64,000 nucleotides of DNA, taken from positions 124,001 through 188,000 of the forward strand of contig JAPYMA010000065.1 of the NCBI GenBank assembly GCA_035041965.1. Reading direction: 5' to 3'. This DNA is from Anisakis pegreffii. Lineage: Eukaryota; Nematoda; Chromadorea; Rhabditida; Anisakidae. This document shows, piece by piece, positions 37,801 through 50,800 of the stretch. The notes under the pieces are model-generated. The model was not told where the DNA came from. It searched no databases and saw nothing but the letters and a program-made list of their open reading frames with translations. Position 1 is the stretch's first letter; each line of letters opens with the position of its first letter. The translations under genes and the position numbers were made by a program.

Positions 37801-40800
37801 TTTTGCGTGGTCCCGAACCACGCAATTTTTTTTTTCAGAGTTGGACAGCAATAATTCGTTCTAAAATACTTCCTAAATTTTGTTAATCAAAGGAATAAGA
37901 GGATTCGTTTTCAATTGGAGTAATTTTACAAGGCGTCGTTGAAACGCTGTTCTAGATGGAATCCTTCAAAAAAGTAGAACACTGTATTGTGAAAATTCTT
38001 GAAATGACAAACTGTAGGTGAACACACTTCATGTCCCATTAGAAACGCATGCCTGAGGAAGTTTATTCGAATTTCAGAAGACCCGACCATTCCACTTGAG
38101 AGACGTATTATCATGTGGAAATTTGGTGAATTGGATACGAACCATGATGAGGTGTTAAGTACTGCCGAAATGAGGAGCTTCAGACGCCTCGTCAGGTTCT
38201 CTTATTCACCATTTGATCATAATTAATCTGCTCTTGAAAACATTGATTTACCTTGTTATTTAGCATCACGTTTCGGATTATTCAACGATAATTGTGTTTA
38301 TTTCACCTGATTGAATATCTGGATTAGTTACTGTGTTCTCCAATCATAAAGTATTACTCGTCAGTGTTTTATTGACCGTGCAACCGTTCTAGACGGAATT
38401 CAAAAAAGTAGAACAGAATTCTAGAAATCATCGTTGTGTCATAATTTGCATTGACCTATCCAATTTTATCAGTTCACTTCAACGAATTCATTGACAGCGA
38501 ATGATTTCCGATTCAGGAAACTAACACAGCCTAAGGCATGCGCCAGAAAATTTCCTCGTTATTGTGATCTCGACAAAAACAAAGACATCAGCAGCGATGA
38601 ATGGGTGACCTGTTTGGGTGTCGATCTCACCAGTAAGTAGATCATTTCACACTCATCTCCAGCTTCGAGCCTTCCTAATCCACATTTTGCACAGCAGTCA
38701 TCATCATCTTTCTTGTGCCCATTGCTTGCTCACCACTTGAATTTTTCTCGAATGCATAATATCGTGTATTTGTGTCTGTTGAAAAACATTTTCAACAATT
38801 GTCTACTCCACATAAGGAATTGCTTCATTTCCATGTGCATTTCATGAGAGTGATGACGCGGAAGATGACACTGACAGATTGCTTGCATTGTAATCATTCG
38901 TGTAGACTTCTGGAAGAGCATTCTTGCGAAGACAAAACATATTCCGTCATAAGTTTTTGCTGACCTCAACGTTCCTGGGAAAGCATTACACTGTCGCTCG
39001 TTTATCGTACAACAGAAGCGAAACAAACCTTTCCGGCTGTCTAGTCAACGTTTCAGTGTTTCGAAAATTATCATTGTTTCGTCAAAAAACAGTTGCTAAT
39101 CTCAGATAACGATGACGATTGATAGTGCTATCAGTCGGATTAGTTCGGTAGTAACTATCAGAGTTAATCGCTCATAAGTGATGAAATCGATTAGTCAGCA
39201 ATACATTGCTCTTGATGTGTAACTCATATTCATAGTTTTGCGTTTTTGGCCAAAGATTGATGGACATTTCAGTGGTGTCGGCAGAAGAAACGTTGAAATA
39301 GATTGTTAATCCCCTTTGTCTAAACATTTCATCAATTATTCATTGTAAGCAATCTTGAAAGATGAACGTCGTCGTGCATTCATTATTAATGATCATTTGA
39401 AATTGAGTATCGAAATTTTACTTCGTGTTCTTTTTGTTCATCATCACATTCGCAATGTTTCAAGCGCAAACTTTGCAGTAGAACAATGTTCTTTGTTGCA
39501 CAAATCATATACTCAAGCTTCACTTCGATCCTATTCAGCCATCCTTTCTATGAAAAGATTTATATAATAACATTGTCAGTTTCGACGAGGTCGAATTCCA
39601 ATGAGCCGACCTGGCTTGCTTATAAGAAAAACAAGAACCTGCGTTACATTTCTAATCAGAATAATTATGACCGTCAAAGAAATTGTCGCATCTTAAATGA
39701 TGACGATGATGCAATCATGTTAGTCAAATGCAACAAACTGCAGGATTGTGAACAAAACTAGTCATGATTAATGTCCATGTTTAATTCTTTCACTACGCCC
39801 TTATTTGATGCATCTGGAACGCAACTAAGTGCAATGAATTCTCATATTTTTTGTGAGAATATATGCAAATGCAATTGTAAGTAATTAAAATTGCAGCATC
39901 TTACGGTCTCTTTAATGCCCTACGTTCGAACACATCCTCCACCACTAGGCATCAACAGCATTTCAGCACGACAAATCATCCATCGCAGAATTTATCAGTC
40001 AAAATTCTTGGTACCTTTTTTGCACTCTTCTCCGCTAACTGAATGCTCCGAATGCATACCATTTTTCAAAGCATCTTCTTGGAAAATCTAACAGCTTTTG
40101 TCCCATCAAACAGTTTGCTCGAAGTCAGCTCGATCAAAATGACCGTCATCTTGTTTGTATGTTTTCTGATCTGACTAATCCAGATTGTCTAACGGCATGC
40201 ATCTCAGTAAAACTCTAACTCGACGATCTAACAATCACAATCCATCCTTAATTCACCATCCAAATCCACCCAATCAGAATGTTTCCAGCTGCATGATCGA
40301 ATGAATATCTCTTATCACTTACCACTTCTATCATTTTATCTATCAGCAATCACACTACTAGTATTGTTACTTTTAATTGTAAGCGTAATTTGAATAAGTG
40401 ATCAAGACGTGTTGATCACATTGAACAGTTTCGAAGCAATATGCGCAGTCATGTCATTAATCATTAATTGTCCATGCAGGCAATGGATGATTTGCACGTT
40501 CTGTTTCATGCATTCATCTTTACTGCAGCAATCCATTTGCGATTATGCAGATGATAACGTCGAGAAATAACGCTTAGAATGTGCAGTCAATTGGCAAATA
40601 TTAGCATATGAATTATGTTAATACTTTCGTTCTGGCAGAATGTAAATGCAAAAAGTACAACCAATCACGCGACATATAGCCGAATGATTTCACCACGTTG
40701 TCGCAAATAGGCTTTCTGCATACGTTGATGAGGCGTTTAGTTTAGTTTTAAGCGAGATGAGGCGTTTGGTTTAGTTTTAAGCGTTTTGCGATTCAGTTAA

Positions 40801-43800
40801 GTCAAATATCTATTATATGTTCTATTTCTAAACGATTCATTCCGATTTCAATTACGACAATTTGAACGTGCAAAATCTCATCGCAATCAGCAGCTAGATG
40901 CGTTCGTTGTTGCTTTGAATTTGCAACGCACTTTGATGTGATCTCGTTCATCCATCCGTGCATTCATTTATGCGTTCATCCGTTCAACTCACAGTTCTTT
41001 CGTTGCCTTGCATTGAACGTATCCCAAATTGGTCATTCGACGATGCTTTCTCAAAAAGTATTTCCATTATGAGACAGAATCACATTTGATGTCCACATTA
41101 GTCATTATTTAATTTGATCTGGTTGTACATATCGCTTCGCCTCATCCATGCATTACGTTTATCATCTGAAACGTTCTTTTGATTGCTATTCTTTGCACGA
41201 GCACATCTAGAACTCTGTGCGATAATACATGACGTTCATATAACGTCAAATGTATTTCCGATTGATGTTGTCTTGGTCTTGACTGAATATGAACTAATTA
41301 TTATGCGTGTATGATGTATTGCTGCTACTGTTCGTTCTGCTGCTGCTGATGCTGATGCTGCTGCTGCTGCCTGTCACTCAAACATGATACAATAATGTCA
41401 GCCAATGGTGATAGCCATCCGACAAGTTTGGTCGTCATTCTTTGATTTTTTGTTTGAATAGGTCATTTGATGCGTCGTCCTTCTTCCTTGCAGATCATGT
41501 TTTGCCTTCCTCATTCTTTCTCATCATTTTCCTCATCCCATAATCACGAGCATCATCCATCCATCATACTCCTCCTTCGTTTTCATGCATTTCAAAAGTG
41601 CTCAACATTCACTCAACATACACTCGCATAAACATACACCTCTTCAGTTTATCAATTTCAAAATCACCAATCAAACTCTTCGTTGGTTTATCGCCATATT
41701 CTCAACTCTTTCACTCATTCTTCTGCATCTTTCAGCTCTTTTCAATCAGCTGAACGCATTTTTTCCAATTTTTTTGTTTGTTTTTTTTTCGGTAATTCAG
41801 CGCCCAGATCAACTTAGAACTTTGTATCTAATGACGTGATATAGAACGTATTCAAATGAACTGTCCAAAATACCGGATGTTAAGAAGTGATTCAGTTTGA
41901 TGACGAAATGGATTTGAAATATTTAACTGTTTCGACTGTTACTGTTAACTGATTCATCATTGCATGCGTGTTGACAATAAATGGCGTGTGATGAATGCTT
42001 GCAACTGAAACTGATTATATGCGAGACATCCGCAGTCAGCAGTGAATAAGCGAAAATACCAAAGTTGTTTCGGAAGAAAACTTTCGAATAGACCAATCAT
42101 TTGAATGAATCCCAAGTGTGCACCAGCATGGTGATCAAAACACATTTAGTTTAACATGATGCGTGTGCTGAATACATCGGCATTGACCGTAATATGAAAA
42201 TCTTAAAAACTTATGCTTATCAGAAGAAATTTTCAACTCTTTGAGATGGAAGCGATGCTCACGAGTGCATTCAATAGATAAGAACAACAAATGGATTCAA
42301 AGTTCAAAGTTTTTGCTAAAACAGTGGTTTATGGAGTGCTGCTGAAAACCGCTTAATTAAATGAATCGATTTATGAAACACGGCGCTTATCAGAAAGATA
42401 ATGTTGTTTGCTCAGTGTACAAAAAATAAATCATCTCTTACATGAGTCATGACGTTTGCTATTAAAAAGCATCATGGCTTATTCGAGTGCATCAAATGAT
42501 GAATTCACCTTAGTGAACATAGCTATGAAATGTTTATGAAGCATAACTTTAAAATATATTGCTCACTAAAAGTGACAATTTTGAAACTGATCAAAATCGG
42601 GATGCGTTTTGCGGGGGTTGAAAGTCATAAAGATCCAATATAAATACATCATTCATATCATTTTAACTTCGATGAAACATTATCATGGAATGCAACTCTG
42701 AATTGCTCACTATCAGAGGCACGCAAGAAATTCTTTCCCTAACCTCAGCTGTACACTAGAAGCATTCTATCGCATTCGCTATTAGAAACTGTCACTCTCG
42801 ATGATGTTAATACTGAATTCTAATTTCTTTGTCGCGTATTTCCTCGCTATGTCAATAACGGTTTTTGAACCGTTGACAACAAATCAACAAGTGACTAATT
42901 TCAGCATATTCAACATTTACGTACGGTGCTTTTTAATAGCACCTAACCGATGGACATACATTTTATCGCATTCATTTCGACCGCTACAACTTTTTTTTGT
43001 ATCAATCAGTTTTTTTTTTCTGCTGACTGTTGTCAGGAATTCAATCGTAGACTAACTCTTTGATGTGTTTTTCGACATTGACTCAATCTTAATTGCTAAT
43101 TGCTTCTAATGGACTGAATGTGAATTGATGCGAATTTGCAGCTTGAGTGAGTGAATGCTAGTGAATTTGTAAGTGAATTCGAAATGAGCAGTGTTTCGAT
43201 TGACTGTGTCCAAAAATATAAATGCTAATCGTTTTGTTTTGGATCATGCATACAGTACGGCTGCTGGTTAATTTATACAGTATCGTACTGACTCAGTGCA
43301 ATATCTTGATCTCAGATCGACACAACTCATTATTCATCACGCAAACTCATTTCACTCGCAAATTCCAGCCTTCACTTTATGCACAGACATTGGTTTGTTT
43401 TAGATGCAGAACGCAGCCAGCAGTCGCATTGTCAGCAGGTGTTTCTCCTCAAGGCTGCACATTTTGGTGACAGCATCACAAAAAATTGCTTTGTTCTGAA
43501 TAATTTTCCAGCGTAATTATGTATAGTTTTAGTGGCGTCGTATTTCATTCGATCATTTTATAGAGCAGTCAACAATGCGCTTTCGCCAGTTCGTATGCGT
43601 GAAATTTCGTTACTGATTTCATGGACATTGTTGTGAATTAATTCGGCAAACTTTCCGATAAATAATTTTAGTCCTATAATCGATGGGTGACTGCATAGAG
43701 TGCCAATCAATTGGATGAACTGTCATCCTTGTGTATCACTGAAATCGTTCGCTTCAAGCTTGAAACAGCAATTGTGACGACTGCAATTGTACTTTGTTTA

Positions 43801-46800
43801 TAAGCATCGCTGATTTACACGGACAACAATGCAACGGTCGTCGTCGTGGTGCATCAATCATTTCATTGTTCACTTCATATCAATATCTCTTTTGCTCGAT
43901 GAGCCACCATTCGAGGTGATGATGATCGTGAACGCACGTCCGTACGATGTTCGGCCTACGATTCTTTTCTCAGACTCATCAGCACTTCTCTTTGATGGTT
44001 CTCACTCGATTTCTTACTCCAATTTTCAAACGTTCTCATTTTTCAAAGCAACGTTCTCAGCTGCTAAACACTGAAACACTTTCGATTCACGTTACGCTTA
44101 TACACTCCACTCTACTGCACGTCACTGCATCTTGTGAAGATGTTCACATTGTAACTGGAGAAAACGCTCAGCAATTCATGTGTTTCAGTTCAATTATTAA
44201 CCTCTGTTTGGTGCACGCTTAATGACTGAAAATTTTAACAGTGTTCTTCTAAACACCTTTTTTTTCTGCAAAATCATATCACTAATTTTTTTCGCTTTTA
44301 TTGATAAACTGAACGCACTTTTAATCGTTCCTTTTTTGGAGTTTGTCATGTCATGATGTATTCAACACATTCATCCATTTCTGGTTTTTGAAAAGCATCC
44401 TGCAAAGAATGATCAAAAATACTCATTGTTCGTTAAAAGAAGGAAATGGTAGCCACTGAAAAAAGATTAGGGACTGAGAACAGTAGAATTCAAGAGAATC
44501 CTCTCAATGAAACCCACGGTTTTTCACGCCGTTGGACGTTCATTGTTGATTCAGTCCATAAGAGCAAGTAAAATCGTCATTTCACGATGACTAACATCTT
44601 CGATGCTTCATTATCGTAACAATTCGTTAATCTTAACTGGCATGATGTGAGCACAGCGCAGATGCATGACAGCTTATTGAGTGAGAGGATTTGAAACGGA
44701 ATTTCACGTATTTTCATTGGGATTTGCGTTAATTTCAAGGTGATTTGAATATGGCCCGAATGTTGAGTGTTCCGATGACAAAGGCAAGAATGGAGGAAGC
44801 GCTACGAAATGAAACCGTTCATGATAGCGATCACAGTAAATCGTTTAATGAAGCCGTTGTCGATGATCTCAACAACGAAGAAGGTGAATCAATTCATTAG
44901 TTATTTTTTTTACTTTGAGTGGATTCGATACGCACAACCACTTTTTGAAAGAAATCCTTATTGTGCCTCAAAAGTCCAGTGAAAACATGTTCCATTGAGC
45001 AGAATTTATCGACACCACTCCTAAATAACAATTCAGTACAGTTTGAAGTTGCAGAGCACGTTGAATGCCGGACACAAAGAGCACAAGCAATGAAAAAATT
45101 GCAAATGAATCCAAACAGTGGCAACTACGTTCCGACGTGTACGGGGGAAAATGATCTGTACGTTCACTAGCAGATTTATTCTTCAAGAATATCGGCATTA
45201 AATTACTGGATGTGTATTCTGAGATGTGTGCTTCTTGTTATTTGAATTGCAATCCAACTGAAGTGATGAAACATAAGTGAGAATTGAATAACGGAAATAA
45301 GTGGCAAAAACGGAAGAATAAATAGGAAAAATTGATCTCTGAATCTAAAGGAAACGATCTGTAATATCTTCACATTGCTTGATGCAACTTTAACTCTTTA
45401 ACAACTATGCATACTTGAAGCGCCAGGTCAAACTTCCTCCATTAATATTCATAGGTTCAAAGTCATAATTCGAGGAAAATCGCTAGTTACGACAATTTTT
45501 TAGCCCTCATTCACGAAAATTGATCATTCTTTTGCATAATTGTGTGAGAATTCCATAACAAATTGATTACGATATGTCATTCACGAAGACTTCACTTCAT
45601 GCTCATCAATATTTTCGCATCGTAAATTCAGGCTATATGATCGTGTACAATGCCACCGATCATCACAGTTCTGTTGGTGTGTAAATCCGGAAACGGGTGC
45701 GCCCATCAAAGGCTTATCCAAATACAATGGCAAACCGAACTGTAGCCGGAAGAGTGAACGCAGAAATCGTGAGATCAAAGGTGAGATTTTGAGAATCGAT
45801 GGCTATTACCACTACATTGAATGAACTCAGGACTCAGCTTCTTTTACTACTCAATTCCTCGCCAATGTCAAGACAATGTCATAATCGATTTTAATTGTGT
45901 ATGTTTGATGAGTTAAAATTCCAAGTAGCATCAAGAATGCGGAAAAGTAAATCATTGACAGAATGGAGAAACCGACTTCAATTAAATTGTCACCACTTTT
46001 GAATCAACTTCATGAATGTGGTCGACAATTAAGATGCGGCGAATCAACACTGAAACTAACGAAAAGACGAATAATCCACTCTCGAAAACAACTTGCTGAG
46101 CTGAACGCAGTCAGTCGTTGGCAGTAAACTGCTGAACTGACTACAATTTATAGGTTGTGTTGGCAAAAAGAAGATGAAGTTTTATCAGCGACTTTTTACG
46201 ACATTATTGAGCGAGTGGATCTCGGCGATTGGAAGTGATGCAAATGAGGACACGAACGTCACCAAGGAGCAAGCAGTAAGGTGGAAATTCTCACGACTGG
46301 ACACCAACCAAAATAATGTTCGTGATCATTTTTATACAATTCATCACATCACCATATTTCTTTGAGCACAAGCCATAATGCTTTATGGCTTGTGCTCAAA
46401 GAAAGCCACAAGCCATAATCACTAAATTATAAACAGTACACAATGTCAGCCATCAGTCATTCACACGAAATTATCAAAGCGCGTCGTTGTCGTTTGAAGC
46501 GTAGTGGATTCAGAAATAAAATTCGTACCTCAAAATTGTGTGGTGATAATGGAGAGGTAATTTTGATTGATTGATAAATTTGAAAGAAGTCAACTTCTGG
46601 CTTTCTGATATTCGAGCTGTTCAGCGGTTGGAACGACGAGAGTGGAAACCGTATCGAGAAGAATTGAAACGGTGGAACAAACTGCATAAATGTGGCCGAA
46701 ATTTCATTCGATTTTGTGATTCGAATGGCGATAAACGATTGACAATGGACGAATGGATTAATTGCACTCTCAACGGTGAATCTCAGCAGTTTATTGTTTC

Positions 46801-47873
46801 TCCTATAGCGCACCAATGCTATCCGCATGATAATTCAAACAAAAGAAACTTCACGAAACATGAAAGACAAAGTCGAATTATTGGCTTGATAAAAAAACTT
46901 CAAAACGATACTCCATTTGTTCATATTTACTTTGGTATGAACAGAGGTAACGATTATCACCAAAAGAACGTCCCTTTTATCGTCCTCAAGACTGCTAATT
47001 TTTTGACATCAGTCGTTTGTGAAAGCTTCAAATTTTTTGAAATACCATATTGATTCTCCTTTCCTGGCAAAATAATGTTGTGGCAAATCTGAGGAGAACT
47101 CGACTTCAACGGAGCGGCCGTCAATTTTTTGTGCTGCACAAGAAAAATCCAGGATATAAGGATTAGTTGACATTTTGAGAGCACTCCGAACCGTTAAATT
47201 ACCATCGTTTTTCGAAAACTGCTTGAGAAGCTAGGGATTGACTGCAAATTCCTATGCAATGCGATGCGTCGCCTCTTGATCGATAAATTGAGCAAACACT
47301 TGAATGGTTCCTTCGAAATGAATGCTGACTTTGGAGTGTGTTTATATTCGTTGCACATTGATGCTCAGCGTCTCAGATTCAACATAAATTCCATCAATCT
47401 CAACTGATTGACAGTCAAATGGTCTTTTTAATTACGCAAAAATCTCACACAAACACTCGTAAGATTGCATCATTTCAAACGTTGCATTGAAAGACGTCGA
47501 AACCTTAATTCCATCACCAGCAAATATTTTTTGGCTAAGAAATGTTGCCAGTTGAAAGCACTTCTTCCGTTACTTTATTAGAGTGGATAACATGAACATG
47601 AGAACGTCATGCAGATTGAGTGTGCATTCATCGTAACATGAATATGTCATAGCTATGATCATAATATAATTTCCGTCTCAACTCACTTGGTGGTTCAGCA
47701 GCAGCTGAATGAAATGGTGTATTGCCTCTTTCATAGATTCTTTATTCGATAAAGATGCAGCTAACTAATTCAGTACTTCATTTGCAGTCGACACTTCAAT
47801 GTTGAACACGAAACCAAAGCACGTTCTACAACGGAAGAATCCTTTCTTGGATATTCTCAGACCAGAAGATTAA
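34834..47873 (+). CDS. Secreted SMOC/SPARC-like protein: Kazal, TY, EC, TY, EC
   Basis: Fourteen exons with matching phases: 34834-34941, 35069-35255, 35666-35787, 36177-36279, 37496-37558, 38078-38195, 38517-38632, 39580-39747, 44740-44883, 45037-45157, 45632-45780, 46154-46317, 46625-46775, 47788-47873; 1800 nt, 599 residues. Order: signal peptide (about 1-22); Kazal/follistatin domain (about 49-97, CGTDGRTYNSIC); TY-1 (about 103-170, GYCWCV); EC module 1 (174-272) with EF loops DTNHDEVLSTAE and DLDKNKDISSDE; Asp-rich linker; TY-2 (about 384-455, QFCWCV); EC module 2 (467-571) with loops DTNQNNRLERRE and DSNGDKRLTMDE; basic tail LQRKNPFLDIL. All four EF loops keep acidic positions 1 and 12. 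SMOC/SPARC relatives bind Ca2+ and matrix and modulate growth-factor signalling. Weakest join: exon 8 to 9 (donor ATT|GTGAAC, acceptor TTTCAAG). Reading on instead gives a stop at 39761, which would split this into two genes. The 3' site of exon 2 is also uncertain. Confidence 0.85.
37803..37825. repeat. Short perfect hairpin in SMOC-like intron 5
   Basis: TTGCGTGGT and ACCACGCAA are perfect 9-bp inverted arms around a 5-base loop, followed by a T run. The 150 bp before it are rich in partly inverted TAAGC, CCTGAG and AAACC motifs. No function can be assigned. Confidence 0.5.
39748..44739. other. Large intron 8 of the SMOC-like gene (5 kb); no other gene seen
   Basis: Lies between the Asp-rich linker exon and the exon starting at 44740. 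It contains a CTG/CTGATG trinucleotide run at about 41338-41370, several homopolymer T runs and AT-rich unique sequence. Open frames in it are short and motif-free. If the locus is really two genes, the promoter and signal-peptide exon of the second would have to be here, and I found none. Confidence 0.5.
46357..46404. repeat. 22-bp perfect inverted repeat (hairpin) in SMOC-like intron 12
   Basis: The arms TTTCTTTGAGCACAAGCCAT+AA (46357-46378) and their exact reverse complement (46383-46404) surround the loop TGCT. A third partial copy, CACAAGCCATAAT, follows at about 46407-46419. The stem would be 22 bp with no mismatch, so it is a recent or constrained structure. It could be the tip of a small inverted-repeat element or a short RNA hairpin. 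Confidence 0.8.
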
Positions 47874-50800
47874 ATTCACGATGCGGAACTGGTGTGCGTC
47901 CAAAGGCAACGTCTCATTTTACGGAGTCGTTGCATCTGATTGTCCGTTATCCGTTGTCATCTCGTATTGAAGAGTGACATAGCCATTTAAGAATTTTATG
48001 CTGTATTTATTCACACCGCAATACTATGATACCAGATGTTGTTATGTGAGTGTATTTGTCTGCTGAAATGTTCATCCGCATGGTCAACGAATGTAGGTAA
48101 ACGCTGAACACTGCGCAAGCAGGCTAATATTGAAAACGTAGAATCACGCAATTTCCACCTTCAAATGGGTAAATATTAATTAATACCATTGGGAATCAGC
48201 TGGAATGTAGCCCAAACTTATTGATGATTGCATCTCATTATCGACAATTTATGCACAAATCAGAATACTGCAAAGCGAAGTTTGATCGTTGATGCACATG
48301 ACGTAAACCACTTAAAGAAATTCATTAGTATTTCATTATCATAACTCATGAAAAATCATCAAAAGCATTAAAAAAAGTGTGTTCTTTTCAATCACGAGCA
48401 ATGCATATGAAAGTCTTCTTGCTAGGGCTTGCGTGACTGGTTCACTCTTTGGAGCTGTTCAAGATGCTTTCATTAAGTTTACTCTTTTCATATTACGCTC
48501 TTTAGAGTTCTCTGAGGATTTTATGAATCAATGTGAATGTTCCATGAAATCACAAGCCGTTTAGTGTGCTATTATGATTTCGATGACAGCGCCTAAGCTT
48601 AGATATGATCTTCCCATAAGCCTTATGAAAAGATTCACCGACACTATTGCAGAAAGTGAGTGTTCATGACTGGTCGCCATCATAATGGTACCTTGTCCTA
48701 GAAGATTCAGATTGAAAGTATTTAATCAATTTAACATATTGTCCTTTGCATCTGATTGATTTCTTCGTGAAGTTCCGAAGTTCCATTCGATAGCTCTCAA
48801 TTTCTGTGATTAACTTTTGTTTATGTTGAGGCTAATGTACCAGCTAACAGCGAGGTACATAATTCTAGGTACTCTTCGTTGAATGTTTTAGTCCTCCGTC
48901 GTCCCACTCATCTAATCGCCAACTAATGTTATGAATGTCCAGCGCATGAATCAATTAAGAAAACGCTTGCAATTTTCACGACTTTCAAATTGTTCCCTAA
49001 AACATATGTGAATAATTTCATAACATGTCAATAATTGACTTTTGAACATTCATTTTGTACCAATCACTTGACTAGCACTTGTTCATTTTTTTCTCTTCTA
49101 CTCACAAATATTTAATGATGGTCAAAAATAGCGTTTTCATTTGATTGGTTCGTTGATTAGTTTTTTTTTTCTTTCATTCATGAAAATTCTCTTTTGCACT
49201 AACGATTTTCGACTGCAATATAAAGCAAGGCACAAAAATTTTAATTTCAGCTCTCATGTATTTCATATGATTCATTTTTTTTCGCGTAAAAAAACGCGTT
49301 CTTCAAACACGCCTAATGAGTGTAGGAGTGGCATTTCATCATTTTGTGGAGGATGTGTCAGATTGAGGATCAGTAAACACTGCGTGCTGCCGGCGGAATG
49401 CACCCAAATTTCTTATCAACCTCATGAAATTACTCAAAGGTTTCATGCGATACTCCCTCCCACAGCAGTTGTGGTTTCATCCAGTGTTATTGATCTTACG
49501 ACCAGATAAAAATGTACTCGTCGTTTCAATAGCTTTTCAGTCGAACCTGCACGAAGCAGTTATCACTTCTATTTGCGTCCCACACTCTGCGACCTGTCAT
49601 TTTTCGGGGTAAAAAATTAACTCGAATGAAGAGACATGAAATGGAACCAGTGGAAATTGCTTGATTTCGTATTTGTAAAAACTTGTTCATTACCATGCGA
49701 TGAGCATTTCGCAAAATTTGTACAGCATTTAAGCATTGAATTTGTATTCATTCGAACATCAACGGAAAATTCAATCGTACTCGCATGATTTTGTATGATG
49801 AGTACAATGGATTGAGACGACAAAATGCGACCATTTTTAGAAGCGTTAAATTAGGAAACGTTTCTAAAGCGTTTTTCGTCAGTCTCATTCATAGCAATTA
49901 TCCGATATTCCTAGATTTAGCGCTCACTCGTCAGCGTTTTCCTTCATTCAACCGGCAAACTCAAACGATAAGTATCGGATTCCATGCTTCTATTACTGTT
50001 ACTAATATCGCTCATTCGAATGAATTGCTCAACGCATCTCACATTTGAAAACTTGTCGTCATTCAACATATTTCCATGCACCTACAATCCATTGTTCTTA
50101 GTTTTGCCTTTTCGACCATTTGGAGGGTTTCGCATAGGGTCATTATTTACATGTACTATAACGGGATGTAAAGCATTCATAATCTGTCTTTTTTTGTCAA
50201 AATCTGTCAAATGTCAAAAAAATCTCTCAAAACATGTTCTTTTCAATTCACAATAGTCATTCAAGAATTGCTATTCATTCGATTTTCCGACAACTGAGCA
50301 GCCTCTAATTGAGACAAGACATTTTTTTGCATGCTGCTCTTGCACTGTCGCAATAGTTTCCGTTCGAAAGCATTTGATTAGAGTTTCTAATGAGTGACCT
50401 CACTGATTTTTGCCGCAATTTCCGAAATCGGCGATTGAGAAGATGATAATGCTTTTGCACTTTTGACGTTTTGCACTTTCCTCATATCTGAGAGCATTGA
50501 AGTGTAGGCATGTGATTGCTTATTCAATTATCCTAAAAGGCGCACTGCCAGTTAAAAATCGCAACGTAATATCACTTTTCATTGCTGCATTCAAAGTTAA
50601 TTAAGTGGTATTTCTGTCTTATTAGAACGTGCAATGTTGACCGGAGACGATCAATTCGATTAATTCATCGGTGTTTTTCTGCTCTTTGTGGCCACAATTA
50701 TATCTTCGGACTGTAGCAATTCTTATTCGATCATCAAGAGATAGATGCTTGTTGATTCGTTGTGTTCGGTGGTGGTTTGATTCTGCGTCTAATTGCGCTT

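Noticed and set aside
41338..41370. CTG/CTGATG run as possible coding poly-Leu, poly-Ala or poly-Gln
   Set aside because: It is in a large intron with no supporting exon; treated as simple sequence.
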